DNA of 64,000 nucleotides, taken from positions 1 to 64,000 of the forward strand of contig JAFYYM010000084.1 in the NCBI GenBank assembly GCA_017557535.1, given 5' to 3'. The translations under genes were made by a program, and so were the position numbers. The notes under the pieces were generated by a model. It saw only the letters and a list, made by a program, of their open reading frames with translations. It ran no database searches and was not told the DNA's origin. Numbering within the stretch: position 1 is the first letter of the stretch; every line of letters starts with the position of its first letter. This document shows, one piece after another, positions 26,973 through 36,232 of this stretch. Origin of the DNA: Bacteroidales bacterium. Lineage in GTDB: Bacteria; Bacteroidota; Bacteroidia; Bacteroidales; UBA932.

Positions 26973-28439
26973 TCAATACCCAAAGGCACAATCAAAATCC
27001 GCTCCCCCAGCTCCTACCCTGAAAGTATGGACCTCCCTCTTGAAAGGTTTAACTGCGAACACATCAACGCACAGGTTGGTCTTGTAATCATAGAAAGCGT
27101 GTGTCGTGCCCGGTAACATGAGGTCGGGAACCACCCATCCGTAGCCTTGGGAGATGAAATAGTTGACCCCGTTATCCCTCGTGTACATGTTGACATGGGC
27201 ATCTCCTGTCACCAACCCGATCAAGGTGCCTTTGGATGCGAAATCAGAAAGGATGTCCATCACTCGCTGGTTGCTCGCGAGAGTCCCCTCATTAGGATTG
27301 GAATTGGTCCAGCGCCCCATAGGATGAGGCATGTAATGCGCTGTCACAAGGACTGGCTTGGCGACCGGAGTCTTGCCCAAGGTCTCCTTGAGCCACTCCA
27401 TCTGAGCGTCATCAAAATAATAATAAGAGCCGTTCTGCGTCCCAGTGCCCTGGCTGTTCAGGAATATCACCCTGACACCTTTCTTGGGCACATCATACCA
27501 ACCATATGTCTTGCCTGGAATCAAGTGGAGGGCCTCCCCCGCCTTGTCTTGCCAAGGTTTCTGGAAGAATCCGGTCAAGTCCTCTTCGGTAAAGAACTTG
27601 CCCTCTCCGGCATCCCAGTCGTGGTTGCCGGGGGTGTAAAGCCAGACTCCATCGTATTTCATCATCTGAGCCTGGACATTGTCGACAATCTCTCGCGCGT
27701 AAACTGAATTCTCGGTGGCCGGATAAGCGTTCAAGCCTATGTCTCCGAAATTCTCGATGAAGTCACACCCGAAAGCCTCCGCGACTTTGGCCACATGGCC
27801 AATATGCTTGTAGGTGAAGCGGCCACAGGTGTGGACATCGGTCACGATCGGGAACGCCATGACCGGGTCATCCCCCTTCCATGCGATAAACCTCGCAAGC
27901 GCCTCATCGATCTGCGGCTTCACGAAATCGTCCTTGTCCGTGGCCTTGTCTTCCTCTTTAAGCAGCCGGTCGTTGATCTCCCTCCATCCTATCGTGGGTG
28001 TTGAATATAAGAAATTGATGGACTGACCCTTGTCACAATCAAAATATTCCAGTTTCAGGTCATGACTACCTTTGGAAAGCTTCTTTGTGACGACCTTGGT
28101 GATTGGCCCGTGGGCCCCATCGTTATCGTAAAGCAGCTCGCCGTCAACATAAAACCTGGAACCGTCGTCCGTGGAGGCCTTGAAGGTATATTCCTCCTCA
28201 TTCTTGACTTTTAAGGTGGTCTCCAGTAGAAGGGCATAATGGTTCAGTGTCTCGTCTATGTCAACCAGGTCAAAGTTGTTTTTGACGCCTGTCATGTCTG
28301 GTTCTCCTAAAGTCGAGAAATCAGGAAGCTGCCTCTCCGGCCAATCGAGCCAAAGTTTATAATTCACGACAGGCTCTTTCTCAGAGCCGCATGCGGCCAG
28401 GGCAAGAAGAGCCCCAATCAGAATAACGATCTTCCTCAT
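26973..28439 (-). CDS. PA14-like + metallophosphoesterase lipoprotein
   Basis: This 488-residue lipoprotein (signal ending LALAAC, Cys 17) has two parts. Residues about 25-155 look like a PA14 domain (FKASTDDGSRFYVDGELLYDNDG, SKGSHDLKLEYFD). Residues about 190-470 are a calcineurin-like phosphoesterase with FPIVTDVH, ENFGDIGLNAY, YTPGNHDWDAG, VTAHYMPHP and LVTGDAHVN, supplying the usual Asp/His/Asn metal ligands. The first Asp motif is DVHTCG rather than DxHxG-adjacent D-x-H standard spacing, which I read as still functional. It probably removes phosphate or cleaves a phosphodiester on an exported substrate. It is 12 bases after the sialidase-like gene. Confidence 0.8.
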   Translation of the reverse strand: MRKIVILIGALLALAACGSEKEPVVNYKLWLDWPERQLPDFSTLGEPDMTGVKNNFDLVDIDETLNHYALLLETTLKVKNEEEYTFKASTDDGSRFYVDGELLYDNDGAHGPITKVVTKKLSKGSHDLKLEYFDCDKGQSINFLYSTPTIGWREINDRLLKEEDKATDKDDFVKPQIDEALARFIAWKGDDPVMAFPIVTDVHTCGRFTYKHIGHVAKVAEAFGCDFIENFGDIGLNAYPATENSVYAREIVDNVQAQMMKYDGVWLYTPGNHDWDAGEGKFFTEEDLTGFFQKPWQDKAGEALHLIPGKTYGWYDVPKKGVRVIFLNSQGTGTQNGSYYYFDDAQMEWLKETLGKTPVAKPVLVTAHYMPHPMGRWTNSNPNEGTLASNQRVMDILSDFASKGTLIGLVTGDAHVNMYTRDNGVNYFISQGYGWVVPDLMLPGTTHAFYDYKTNLCVDVFAVKPFKREVHTFRVGAGGADFDCAFGY

Positions 28440-28451
28440 ATTCAGTTATTT

Positions 28452-29576
28452 CTACTTAAACAAATCATCAAGTTCCTTTATTGAGAATCGGACGGAGACC
28501 ACCGAATGTTTCTCCTCTCCAGGATGGTATTTAATATAAGTCGTGGCGACTATGGTCCCGTCCGGAAGCAGCTCAAGCCCTGGATAGCCGCAGTCAGGTC
28601 CAGCGTAACTGTGAAGTAATTTGACCCTGTATTGGCCGGAAAACCCGTTTGTGGCATCCCTGTAGGAACCGACCCAGGCGACGAAATGGCCCTTGGTGGG
28701 ACTGTTCGGAGCCATGTCCCGGAAAACGAATATGAGCCTTCCATCAGGCAGGTAACGCATCATGTGCCTGTCACCCGTGAGCCCCCAGGGAGTTTCCCTC
28801 AGCGTGGTCCAAGTGACACCTTCGTCCTTTGAACCCATGAACAGGGAACAACCCTTCCTCTGGTTCTCCCGGGCGATACAGATCAGGGTCTTTCCGTCAG
28901 GTGAACGGAAGACGCAAGGCTCGCAGGGTGATCTTCCGGAAAATTCACCCACAAGGGTGGACTCGTCCCAAGTCAGGCCGCCGTCATGCGACACAGCCTG
29001 CCAAATCTTGAGCGGGGCCCTGTCCTGATCGGAATTGCCCCTGTGGTACATTCCGAGATAGTCCCCGTTATTCAGGCGGATGATGCTGGTGAAAGCCATA
29101 ACGCAGGGTTTACCAAGCACTTTCACCTTGCTCCAGGTACGGCCCAGGTCCTCGCTGACTGAATATGCCATATCCCTGTAGGCCTGCCCGGTCTCGACCT
29201 GGGCGAAGACGAAGATGCGCTGTTTCCCCGCCTTGTCGGTGAGTTTGTAGATACTGGGGCAATTGACCATGCCCTCCCACTCTTTGGGAGCGGGTTGATT
29301 GTGCCAGGTGAGTCCCGCATCATAGCTGAACCCGATGAAGGCGGCCTTGCCGCCGTGACCTTCGGACCAGGTGCAGATCATGGTCTTTTCATCGTCCAGG
29401 AGCACTGTCGTCGGATGGCCGTTGTACAGGTCTGGAGTACCGGCGGCCACAACAACCTGCCTTTGCTTTTGGCCGGAGATGTCCGCCCAAGGGAGATTGC
29501 ACTTGTCGCCCTGGGCATAGGCAGAGAGCGTGGCAAAGAATGCGATGAAGGCCGCGATTATTGTCATACGAATCAT
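28452..29576 (-). CDS. Sialidase-fold (BNR repeat) exported protein
   Basis: This 374-residue secreted protein (signal ending SAYAQ) is a six-bladed propeller with four Asp-box-like turns: SYDAGLTW, SEDLGRTW, SHDGGLTW and SKDEGVTW. The fold is that of exo-alpha-sialidases. The N-terminal FRIP motif typical of true sialidases is not visible (VVVAAGTPDLYNG lies where it would be expected), so sialidase activity is uncertain and another glycan hydrolase activity is possible. It sits 12 bases after pfkA and 12 before the phosphoesterase gene. Confidence 0.75.
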   Translation of the reverse strand: MIRMTIIAAFIAFFATLSAYAQGDKCNLPWADISGQKQRQVVVAAGTPDLYNGHPTTVLLDDEKTMICTWSEGHGGKAAFIGFSYDAGLTWHNQPAPKEWEGMVNCPSIYKLTDKAGKQRIFVFAQVETGQAYRDMAYSVSEDLGRTWSKVKVLGKPCVMAFTSIIRLNNGDYLGMYHRGNSDQDRAPLKIWQAVSHDGGLTWDESTLVGEFSGRSPCEPCVFRSPDGKTLICIARENQRKGCSLFMGSKDEGVTWTTLRETPWGLTGDRHMMRYLPDGRLIFVFRDMAPNSPTKGHFVAWVGSYRDATNGFSGQYRVKLLHSYAGPDCGYPGLELLPDGTIVATTYIKYHPGEEKHSVVSVRFSIKELDDLFK

Positions 29577-29588
29577 CCCCAGCTGGTT

Positions 29589-30575
29589 TTAGAGTGACAG
29601 AACCGCCAGAACGTCAATTAGTTCCTTATTGATGGGCTTATCCATCTTGACAGCCCTCTGGATAGGGACATAGACAATCTGGTCGTTGGATATTCCCACC
29701 ATAATGTTGCGCTGTCCTTCCATCAAGGCCTCTATCGAGGCGTAGCCCAGACGGGAGGCCAGGATACGGTCGTAAGCGCTCGGGGTACCGCCCCTCTGCA
29801 GGTGGCCAAGGATTGTGACCTGAACATTGAATTGGGGATATTCATTCCGGACACGATCGGCGTAGTACATCGCCCCTCCGTGGCCGTCTTTCTTGGACTC
29901 GGAGACAATCACGATCGAGCTGTTCTTGCTTTTGCGCATCCCCCGGCCAATGAACTCGGCGAGCTGGTCGACATCGGTCTGATCCTCCGGGATAATCGCC
30001 GCCTCGGCTCCGGAGGCGATGGCGCTGTTCTGTGCCAGGAAGCCGGCGTCACGTCCCATCACTTCGACGAAGAATATTCGGTCGTGGGAGTTGGCCGTGT
30101 CGCGGATCTTGTCCACGCACTCCACAATTGTGTTCAAGGCGGTGTCGTAGCCTATGGTGTGGTCGGTTCCATAGAGGTCGTTATCGATGGTGCCGGGCAG
30201 GCCGATGATCGGGATGTCATATTCCCTGGCGAACTGCTGAGCGCCTGTGAGTGAGCCGTTTCCGCCTATTACGATCAAGGCGTCAATCTCATTCCTGACC
30301 ATATTCTCGTATGCGCGCTTACGTCCCTCCGGATCCATGAAAGCCTTGCTGCGGGCGGTCTTGAGGATGGTTCCGCCCCTCTGGATGGTGTTCGACACCG
30401 AAGATGATGTGAACTCTTTGAACTCCTCGTTTATGAGACCCTCGTAGCCACGGTAGACTCCGACGACCTTCATGTTATTGAATATGGCAGCCCTGGTGAC
30501 GGCCCTTATGCATGCGTTCATCCCCGGCGCGTCTCCACCGGAAGTCAGAACGGCCACTTTTTTTATCTCTCGCAT
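29589..30575 (-). CDS. pfkA: ATP-dependent 6-phosphofructokinase
   Basis: This 328-residue glycolytic enzyme has [47 protein letters not shown] and [13 protein letters not shown]. The GGDAPGMN glycine after the P-loop and the GGNGS motif fit an ATP-type A1 enzyme. It heads an operon with two exported hydrolases. The 120-base AT-rich gap to the divergent GNAT gene holds promoters for both directions. Confidence 0.96.
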   Translation of the reverse strand: MREIKKVAVLTSGGDAPGMNACIRAVTRAAIFNNMKVVGVYRGYEGLINEEFKEFTSSSVSNTIQRGGTILKTARSKAFMDPEGRKRAYENMVRNEIDALIVIGGNGSLTGAQQFAREYDIPIIGLPGTIDNDLYGTDHTIGYDTALNTIVECVDKIRDTANSHDRIFFVEVMGRDAGFLAQNSAIASGAEAAIIPEDQTDVDQLAEFIGRGMRKSKNSSIVIVSESKKDGHGGAMYYADRVRNEYPQFNVQVTILGHLQRGGTPSAYDRILASRLGYASIEALMEGQRNIMVGISNDQIVYVPIQRAVKMDKPINKELIDVLAVLSL

Positions 30576-30683
30576 ATTATTTAAAGTATATTATGACCTT
30601 AGAAAAACTTGGCTAAATCGTCTCTTCCCGGATTTAATCATGATAATTACTTTCTTCCGCTAATATAATAAGATAATTCTGAT

Positions 30684-30691
30684 TATTTTTG
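30684..30691 (+). promoter_or_regulatory. -7 box ahead of the GNAT gene
   Basis: TATTTTTG fits TAnnTTTG and ends 4 bases before the ATG at 30696. If used, it would give a leaderless or nearly leaderless mRNA. No clear -33 motif is visible. Confidence 0.35.
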
Positions 30692-30695
30692 TCTT

Positions 30696-31253
30696 ATGAT
30701 CATCCGTGATGCCACTCCAGGAGATGCTTCTTTCCTCGCCAAATGTTTGATGGCGGGAATGCACTTCTATGATTTTGAGACGGAAATACCTGAGAATAAA
30801 GATATTTACCTCAACCTGGTGGAGTGTGAGAAACGGACCGACCTGCTTTACACTTATAAAGACTCACGTATCGCGGAGGTTGACGGCAAAGTCGTCGGCT
30901 CTCTGCTCTCCTACCCCGGCGACACATACAAAGAACTAAGGCGGAGATCATTTGAGGTCTTCTGGCCCAATTACATACAGATAGATGAGGAATCTGAGCA
31001 GGAAACAGGGCCTGGGGAATATTATCTGGACACCCTCGCGGTGCTTCCTGAATACCGACGCAGAGGCATCGGCAGCGCTTTGCTCAAAGATGGTATAAAA
31101 AAGGGAATGGCGGCAGGCTATAAGACCATCACTCTGGTAGTCGACAGCGACATGCCCCACCTTATAAAACTCTATGAATCAGTCGGTTTCCAAAAAGACG
31201 AGCATCGTTGGATATTCGGGATCGATTTCCTGAGGATGGTTTATGTTTCGTGA
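30696..31253 (+). CDS. GNAT-family N-acetyltransferase
   Basis: This 185-residue acetyl-CoA-dependent transferase has the fold's motif A in YYLDTLAVLPEYRRRGIGSALL and the C-terminal LIKLYESVGFQKDEHRW. The substrate is unknown. It begins a four-gene run with a DUF3667 membrane protein and two glycoside hydrolases. Confidence 0.88.
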   Translation: MIIRDATPGDASFLAKCLMAGMHFYDFETEIPENKDIYLNLVECEKRTDLLYTYKDSRIAEVDGKVVGSLLSYPGDTYKELRRRSFEVFWPNYIQIDEESEQETGPGEYYLDTLAVLPEYRRRGIGSALLKDGIKKGMAAGYKTITLVVDSDMPHLIKLYESVGFQKDEHRWIFGIDFLRMVYVS

Positions 31254-31255
31254 TT

Positions 31256-32137
31256 ATGGACATTCTAAGACATAAAGCCCGGCTGAGGGCATTCACGATA
31301 TGGCAGAAGCTCGGCTATCTGCCTTGGTCGATAAAGAAAGTGGATAAATCAAAGAACGGTGCCTTCTACAAAGGCGCGTTTGATAGCATTCCTTTCCTTA
31401 ACAACGACGCCAAGCGGACTTTCGCCCACTTGCTTCTTCGTCCGGGTTATATGATCAAGGATTACATTAATGGGCAGCACGAGAGATACCTGGCGCCTCT
31501 AACCTCCCTGATTATATTCTATGCGTTCTTCGCCATGGTCTCCTCGATTGTCAATCCGGAATTCTCTTTCGAGGAAAAGACGGAAAGATCCGGGAAACAC
31601 GATGTTGAGGTCTCCATGCGTGAAGAGCCACGAGATTCCATTGATGTTGAATTGAATGAAACACATCTGAAGGCACAAAAGAAAGCCCTTGGTATGGCGA
31701 GTTTCTTCCAATTACTAAGCCTTGACAAGCATCCGGAATTGGTGGATACTCCCGCCAAGGCCTCCCTCGCCGCGTTTGAGAGTTCTCTCAGGAGTCAAGG
31801 TGTCTACTTTTTCCTGGGCCAATTCCTGTTTCTCTGGATAGCCATGATCCTGATCCTCAGAAAAAGAGGTCTTGTGGTCTCCGCATGCGCCGCCGCGGCG
31901 GCCTATGTCCTATGTCAGTATTGTTTCTTCATGTTCTTCTCACTGTTTTTTGCTGATAAGCAGGGAGAGATCGGTGTGGGCTTGGCCGGCCTGCTATTGA
32001 CAATTGATTATCACCAACTTCTGGGTAGCGGATGGAAAAAGAGTTTCTTCCTCGCTGTCAAGACCGGAATTCTATATGTCTTAGCTTTAGCTGTTTTAGC
32101 CATTCTTCTGGCAGGTATCGTATTCGTCATCGTATAG
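31256..32137 (+). CDS. DUF3667-type membrane protein
   Basis: This 293-residue protein has a conserved N-terminal block NNDAKRTFAHLLLRPGYMIKDYINGQHERYLAPLT, typical of DUF3667 proteins in Bacteroidetes (motif only, no search). One hydrophobic segment follows it, then a charged loop (about 110-150) and three more segments (about 190-290). I start at the ATG at 31256, 2 bases after the GNAT stop. An upstream ATG at 31208 would lie inside that gene. Function is unknown. Confidence 0.75.
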   Translation: MDILRHKARLRAFTIWQKLGYLPWSIKKVDKSKNGAFYKGAFDSIPFLNNDAKRTFAHLLLRPGYMIKDYINGQHERYLAPLTSLIIFYAFFAMVSSIVNPEFSFEEKTERSGKHDVEVSMREEPRDSIDVELNETHLKAQKKALGMASFFQLLSLDKHPELVDTPAKASLAAFESSLRSQGVYFFLGQFLFLWIAMILILRKRGLVVSACAAAAAYVLCQYCFFMFFSLFFADKQGEIGVGLAGLLLTIDYHQLLGSGWKKSFFLAVKTGILYVLALAVLAILLAGIVFVIV

Positions 32138-32144
32138 TAAAGGC

Positions 32145-33893
32145 ATGAATAGATCGCTCCCCTTCATAATTGCCTTAGCTTTCACTGTAGCTTGCTCAAC
32201 AGGACAAGACAAGGATGTTGACTTTCAACTTCCTGAGTGCCCTCCTATTCCAGAGACTCCCACAGCCCTTCCTATAGCAAGCGTAACCATGGGTACACTT
32301 GAGGAGTTCCCTGAGGAAAAACTGGATATACCTGTCACACCAGGGCCGTTCAAACCCACGTGGGAAAGTATTGAGGAGAACTATCCCGGAACTCCTCAGT
32401 GGCTCCGGGACGCTAAAGTTGGAATCTGGGTCCACTACGGTCCCCAAGCGTCCGGCGAGAGCGGAGATTGGTATGCCCGCAGGCTTTACGAAGAGGGAGG
32501 TGAGGCCTACAATAACCACCTGAAGCGTTTCGGGCACCCTTCCGAGGTGGGTTACAAGGACGTCCTCAACGCCTGGAACCCCACCAAACTGGATCCCGCG
32601 AAGTTAACTCGTCTTTATAAGAAGGCAGGAGCCCGCTTTCTCCTTATCCAGGGAGTACATCATGACAATTACGACCTCTGGAATTCTCGTTACCAGCCTT
32701 GGAACTCAGTGAATATCGGTCCTCACAGGGATCTCCTGAAAGAATGGTCCACGGCAAGTCGCAAGGAAGGCATGCGATTCGGCGTGACTTTCCACCACGA
32801 GTACACTTGGTGGTGGTGGCAGACCGCCTTCGGGGCAGACACTACCGGCAGCAAAGCCGGAATCCCATATGACGGCAACCTGACTCTTGAGGACGGTAAA
32901 GGTAAATGGTGGGAAGGCTACGACCCGAGAAGACTATATGGAATCGACCTAAGGGAATATAAATCAGTAGGTTCCCAGATTGTTCCGGATGATGGGATAT
33001 TCTATCGCCACCTTGCCTACGCGCGTTGGTACGCCACACAGTGGGCTCTGCGAATCATGGATGTCACCCACCACTATGACCCGGACTTCATCTACACTGA
33101 CGGAATCACGCAAGGCCCGTTCTGTGGAGACGGCACCGGTGCCGGATACAAATGCGACGCGATGCCCTTGGTCATGGCCGACTTTTATAACCGGACGCTC
33201 CGGGACCGGGGAGAAGTCAACACCTTCAGCGTGGTCAAGTTCAGGAATCCCACCAACGGGACTGTCACCACTGAGGAATTCACATTCCCGGATGACATCA
33301 AGACTTCCCAACCCTGGATCCGTGAAGCCCCTGTTGGTGACTGGTTTTATGCCCCTGGATTCGTATATGACGCCTCATCAGCGATTCATTTCATCATAGA
33401 GGCCGTGACACGTGACGGAAACTGCGCTCTCTGCGTCCCTATCAAGGCTGACGGATCAATCGATGAGGAAGGTGAGAATATGCTTGAAACTGTCGGAGAA
33501 TGGATGAAGGTCTGCGGAGAAGGGGTGCACGGCAGCAAAGCATGGAAAACCCTGGGAGAGGGATCCCTGGACCAGGACGGCCACCTCATCAAGCTTCCCG
33601 GCGGAGGACTTGGGAAAGTCCAGGCTGAGTTCCAGTATTCTCATGAAGACATACGCTTCACCCAGGGCGTTGACGGTGCCGTGTATGCCTTCTTGATGAA
33701 TCCTCCTGAACCAGGAAACACAATCCGTATCAAAGCCCTCGGAACCGGGGCGGGGCTTATAGACGGTGTAAGGAAAGTCAAGTTACTGGGACATAAGGGG
33801 AAACTCGTGTGGAAACGTGATGAGGACGCATTGGAAATCATTTGCCCCGAGAGCCTCCCTTTCCAGTCAGCTATAGTGTTCAGAATTGACTAA
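32145..33893 (+). CDS. Alpha-L-fucosidase family lipoprotein, GH29
   Basis: This 582-residue lipoprotein (FTVAC signal) has a GH29 barrel: WLRDAKVGIWVHYGPQA, FLLIQGVHHDNYDLWNS, GVTFHHEY, and the nucleophile Asp in DFIYTDG near residue 319. A C-terminal beta domain (about 480-582) follows. Beyond the canonical His-His region the sequence includes the long insertion EYTWWWWQTAFGADTTG. It should release alpha-L-fucose, or galactose in some family members, from glycans at the cell surface. It lies 7 bases after the DUF3667 gene and 11 before GH43. Confidence 0.88.
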   Translation: MNRSLPFIIALAFTVACSTGQDKDVDFQLPECPPIPETPTALPIASVTMGTLEEFPEEKLDIPVTPGPFKPTWESIEENYPGTPQWLRDAKVGIWVHYGPQASGESGDWYARRLYEEGGEAYNNHLKRFGHPSEVGYKDVLNAWNPTKLDPAKLTRLYKKAGARFLLIQGVHHDNYDLWNSRYQPWNSVNIGPHRDLLKEWSTASRKEGMRFGVTFHHEYTWWWWQTAFGADTTGSKAGIPYDGNLTLEDGKGKWWEGYDPRRLYGIDLREYKSVGSQIVPDDGIFYRHLAYARWYATQWALRIMDVTHHYDPDFIYTDGITQGPFCGDGTGAGYKCDAMPLVMADFYNRTLRDRGEVNTFSVVKFRNPTNGTVTTEEFTFPDDIKTSQPWIREAPVGDWFYAPGFVYDASSAIHFIIEAVTRDGNCALCVPIKADGSIDEEGENMLETVGEWMKVCGEGVHGSKAWKTLGEGSLDQDGHLIKLPGGGLGKVQAEFQYSHEDIRFTQGVDGAVYAFLMNPPEPGNTIRIKALGTGAGLIDGVRKVKLLGHKGKLVWKRDEDALEIICPESLPFQSAIVFRID

Positions 33894-33904
33894 AACTGAT
33901 TATC

Positions 33905-35212
33905 ATGAGAAGGATAATACTGATCCTGTCGATAACGACGCTAGCCTCCTCTGTGGCGACGGCGCAGAATCCAATCTTTCTTAACAAGGCCTACAATTCC
34001 GACCCACAGGCCAGAGTCTGGACTATTGACGGTACCCCTACCCTATTTGTCTACGGCTCGAAAGATGAAAATCCATCGTACTATTGCTCAGGGAGATACG
34101 ATGTGTTCTCCACCGTGGACATGATTCACTGGAAAGGTGGGCAGTCATTCATTTCAGAGGAGATCAAATACAACGACGAGGTACTTTACGCCCCGGATTG
34201 CATCGAGAAGAATGGGAAATATTACCTCTTCTATTCCCAACCCGGACACAATCCCGAAGGAACCGCTGTGGCAGACAGCCCTTATGGTCCTTTCAAGGAC
34301 GGGAAACCAGTCGAGAACGCGAACCAGATCGATCCTTCGGTATTCATCGACGACGACGGTCAGGCTTGGATGTTCTGGGGACAGTTCTCCGCCAAATGCG
34401 CCAAGCTGAATCCCGATATGAGAAGCATCGATCCCTCGACCATAAAGGACGGGATCATCACCGAAGCCGAGCATCATTTCCACGAGGGAATACAGGCTTT
34501 CAAGCACAATGGAACATACTACCTTGTGTTCGCTGACATCAGCCGCAGAGGGATGCCCACCTGCCTCGGATACGCCACATCCAACAGCGTCACAGGGCCT
34601 TACACTTACCGTGGGGTGATAATAGACAACTTCGGCTGCGACCCGGCAGTGTGGAACAATCACGGTTCCGTGGTCAAGTTCAGAGATCAATGGTATGTGT
34701 TCTATCACCGGTCCACCCAAGGCTCCAACACAATGCGCCAGAGCTGTGTTGAACCGATAGACATCCTTCCCGACGGGTCAATCCCGGAAGTTGAGATGAC
34801 CTCCACCGGCGCGGGGAAACCGCTTGACCCTTATCTTGCCATCGGCTCTGATCCTGTCGCTGGAAGGGCATGCTACCTGACCGGCCACACCAGAATCAAT
34901 GGAAAAGGAGAGCTCGAAGGGATCAGGGATAATGACACGGCGGCCTGGAGGGATTTCGACTTCCAGGAAGGCCCTCGCAAGATGATAATATCACTTCGCC
35001 CCAAGGCCGGAGGCGTGATTGATGTGTATTCTGAATATCTTTATGGAGCCACGGTGGCCTCATTCGAGGTTCCCGAAGGTGACGGAAAGACCATCATCAC
35101 CCTGGAGGCGGTTATAGATAACGTCCCTGCCGGAATCCATCCCATCCGTATGCGCTTTCACGGCAAGGAAGACCATGACCTATTCACCATCAACGCTTTC
35201 CGATTCCAATAA
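33905..35212 (+). CDS. GH43-family glycosidase with C-terminal CBM6-like domain
   Basis: This 435-residue exported enzyme (signal ending SVATAQ) has a five-bladed GH43 propeller (about 22-300). The Asp base is in YNSDPQARVW, the modulating Asp in QIDPSVFIDDDG, and the acid Glu in HHFHEGIQAFKHNGTYYL. Residues about 320-435 resemble a CBM6-type beta sandwich (VIDVYSEYLYGATVASFEVP, PAGIHPIRMRFHG). The likely targets are arabinose, xylose or galactose side chains. Its last 23 bases overlap the convergent DUF3298 gene. Confidence 0.88.
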   Translation: MRRIILILSITTLASSVATAQNPIFLNKAYNSDPQARVWTIDGTPTLFVYGSKDENPSYYCSGRYDVFSTVDMIHWKGGQSFISEEIKYNDEVLYAPDCIEKNGKYYLFYSQPGHNPEGTAVADSPYGPFKDGKPVENANQIDPSVFIDDDGQAWMFWGQFSAKCAKLNPDMRSIDPSTIKDGIITEAEHHFHEGIQAFKHNGTYYLVFADISRRGMPTCLGYATSNSVTGPYTYRGVIIDNFGCDPAVWNNHGSVVKFRDQWYVFYHRSTQGSNTMRQSCVEPIDILPDGSIPEVEMTSTGAGKPLDPYLAIGSDPVAGRACYLTGHTRINGKGELEGIRDNDTAAWRDFDFQEGPRKMIISLRPKAGGVIDVYSEYLYGATVASFEVPEGDGKTIITLEAVIDNVPAGIHPIRMRFHGKEDHDLFTINAFRFQ

Positions 35213-36083
35213 GGTTTATTCCCTCAGGAGTCAAGAATGGAGCGACATCCGGGAAAGGAACCGTGAAGGAAGGCATCCCGGCCGCATAGCTGGCTATCTC
35301 ATATTGCTGGTAAACGAATACAAGTCCTTTCTCTGAAGGGTACGGTTCCCATTGCGGAAGAGGTATAAGATCTCCGTCAAGCGAGAGGTAATCCCGAACC
35401 TTGTCCTCCTCAACCGGAAAACCGGCATCCGCGAAGTAACTAATTATCCCCTTAACCAGAAGTGGCTGGATGTCAGCGACTTTACTTCGATCCACTATAT
35501 GCTCGACCTGTGATCCGTCCTTCTTGTCAAAAGTGATGGCGCCTTTTCCGACCACTCCCCCGTGGGCACCTCCCATATTGATGTAATCCTCAGACTGGAA
35601 GACCACATAATTATCATCCTCACTGACCTTTTTCAGCGAGAAATCATAAACCCATGTCGGGGTGTGCGCCAGCAAGTCCGCCTTCTCACCTTCCGGGATG
35701 TTCTCATTCTCCATGATTGACTCAGCCCTCTCCTTCACATCCTCGTCAGACTGTTTCCCGATCACACCGGAGGCTTGTTTCAGGTAATAGCCCAGGAACG
35801 CCTCAATGTCTTTCTTGTCTCCGTCAAAAGGAGGGAAAAACCTTTCACCCTCATAAGATGAAATCCTGCTCAAGACATCATCTGTCACTTCGAGAAGCTT
35901 TCCGGTAATCCTGGTCTCAGCCGGGCCGGAGGCGGCTGGAAGATCCACATCCATCGAGACACGTGAATATGCGGTAGAGTCAGCATAGGTGTAATTACGG
36001 GTCTGAACAATCTTGGGGGCCTCCGAACAGGAAGCTGTCACAAGGGCGGCTGACACCGCCGCGATTAAAACGCAGTTTCTCAT
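35190..36083 (-). CDS. DUF3298/DUF4163 (RsiV-like) lipoprotein
   Basis: This 297-residue lipoprotein (signal ending VTASC) has the DUF4163 N-terminal part and the DUF3298 motif INMGGAHGGVVGKGAITFDKKDG, as in the lysozyme-binding anti-sigma factor RsiV. There is no transmembrane or sigma-binding segment, so it is not an anti-sigma factor itself. Binding or inhibiting an extracellular muramidase is speculation. I use the ATG at 36083; a second in-frame ATG is at 36095. Confidence 0.75.
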   Translation of the reverse strand: MRNCVLIAAVSAALVTASCSEAPKIVQTRNYTYADSTAYSRVSMDVDLPAASGPAETRITGKLLEVTDDVLSRISSYEGERFFPPFDGDKKDIEAFLGYYLKQASGVIGKQSDEDVKERAESIMENENIPEGEKADLLAHTPTWVYDFSLKKVSEDDNYVVFQSEDYINMGGAHGGVVGKGAITFDKKDGSQVEHIVDRSKVADIQPLLVKGIISYFADAGFPVEEDKVRDYLSLDGDLIPLPQWEPYPSEKGLVFVYQQYEIASYAAGMPSFTVPFPDVAPFLTPEGINLIGIGKR

Positions 36084-36170
36084 CGCCAAATGCATTCAAT
36101 TCAATCGATTCACAAAGTTAAATAATAATTGTCAACTTAGGATTGACGGCCACGAAATAGGCATAATAAA

Positions 36171-36208
36171 GCTGCCGACTCACCTGTTTATGGCGGGTCG
36201 GCAGCAAT
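36171..36208 (-). terminator. Terminator of the beta-barrel gene
   Basis: A 9-bp stem (36171-36179 with 36197-36205, GCTGCCGAC arm) is followed on the - strand by TTTATTAT. Confidence 0.65.
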
Positions 36209-36232
36209 TATACTATTCAAACCTGAATCGCT

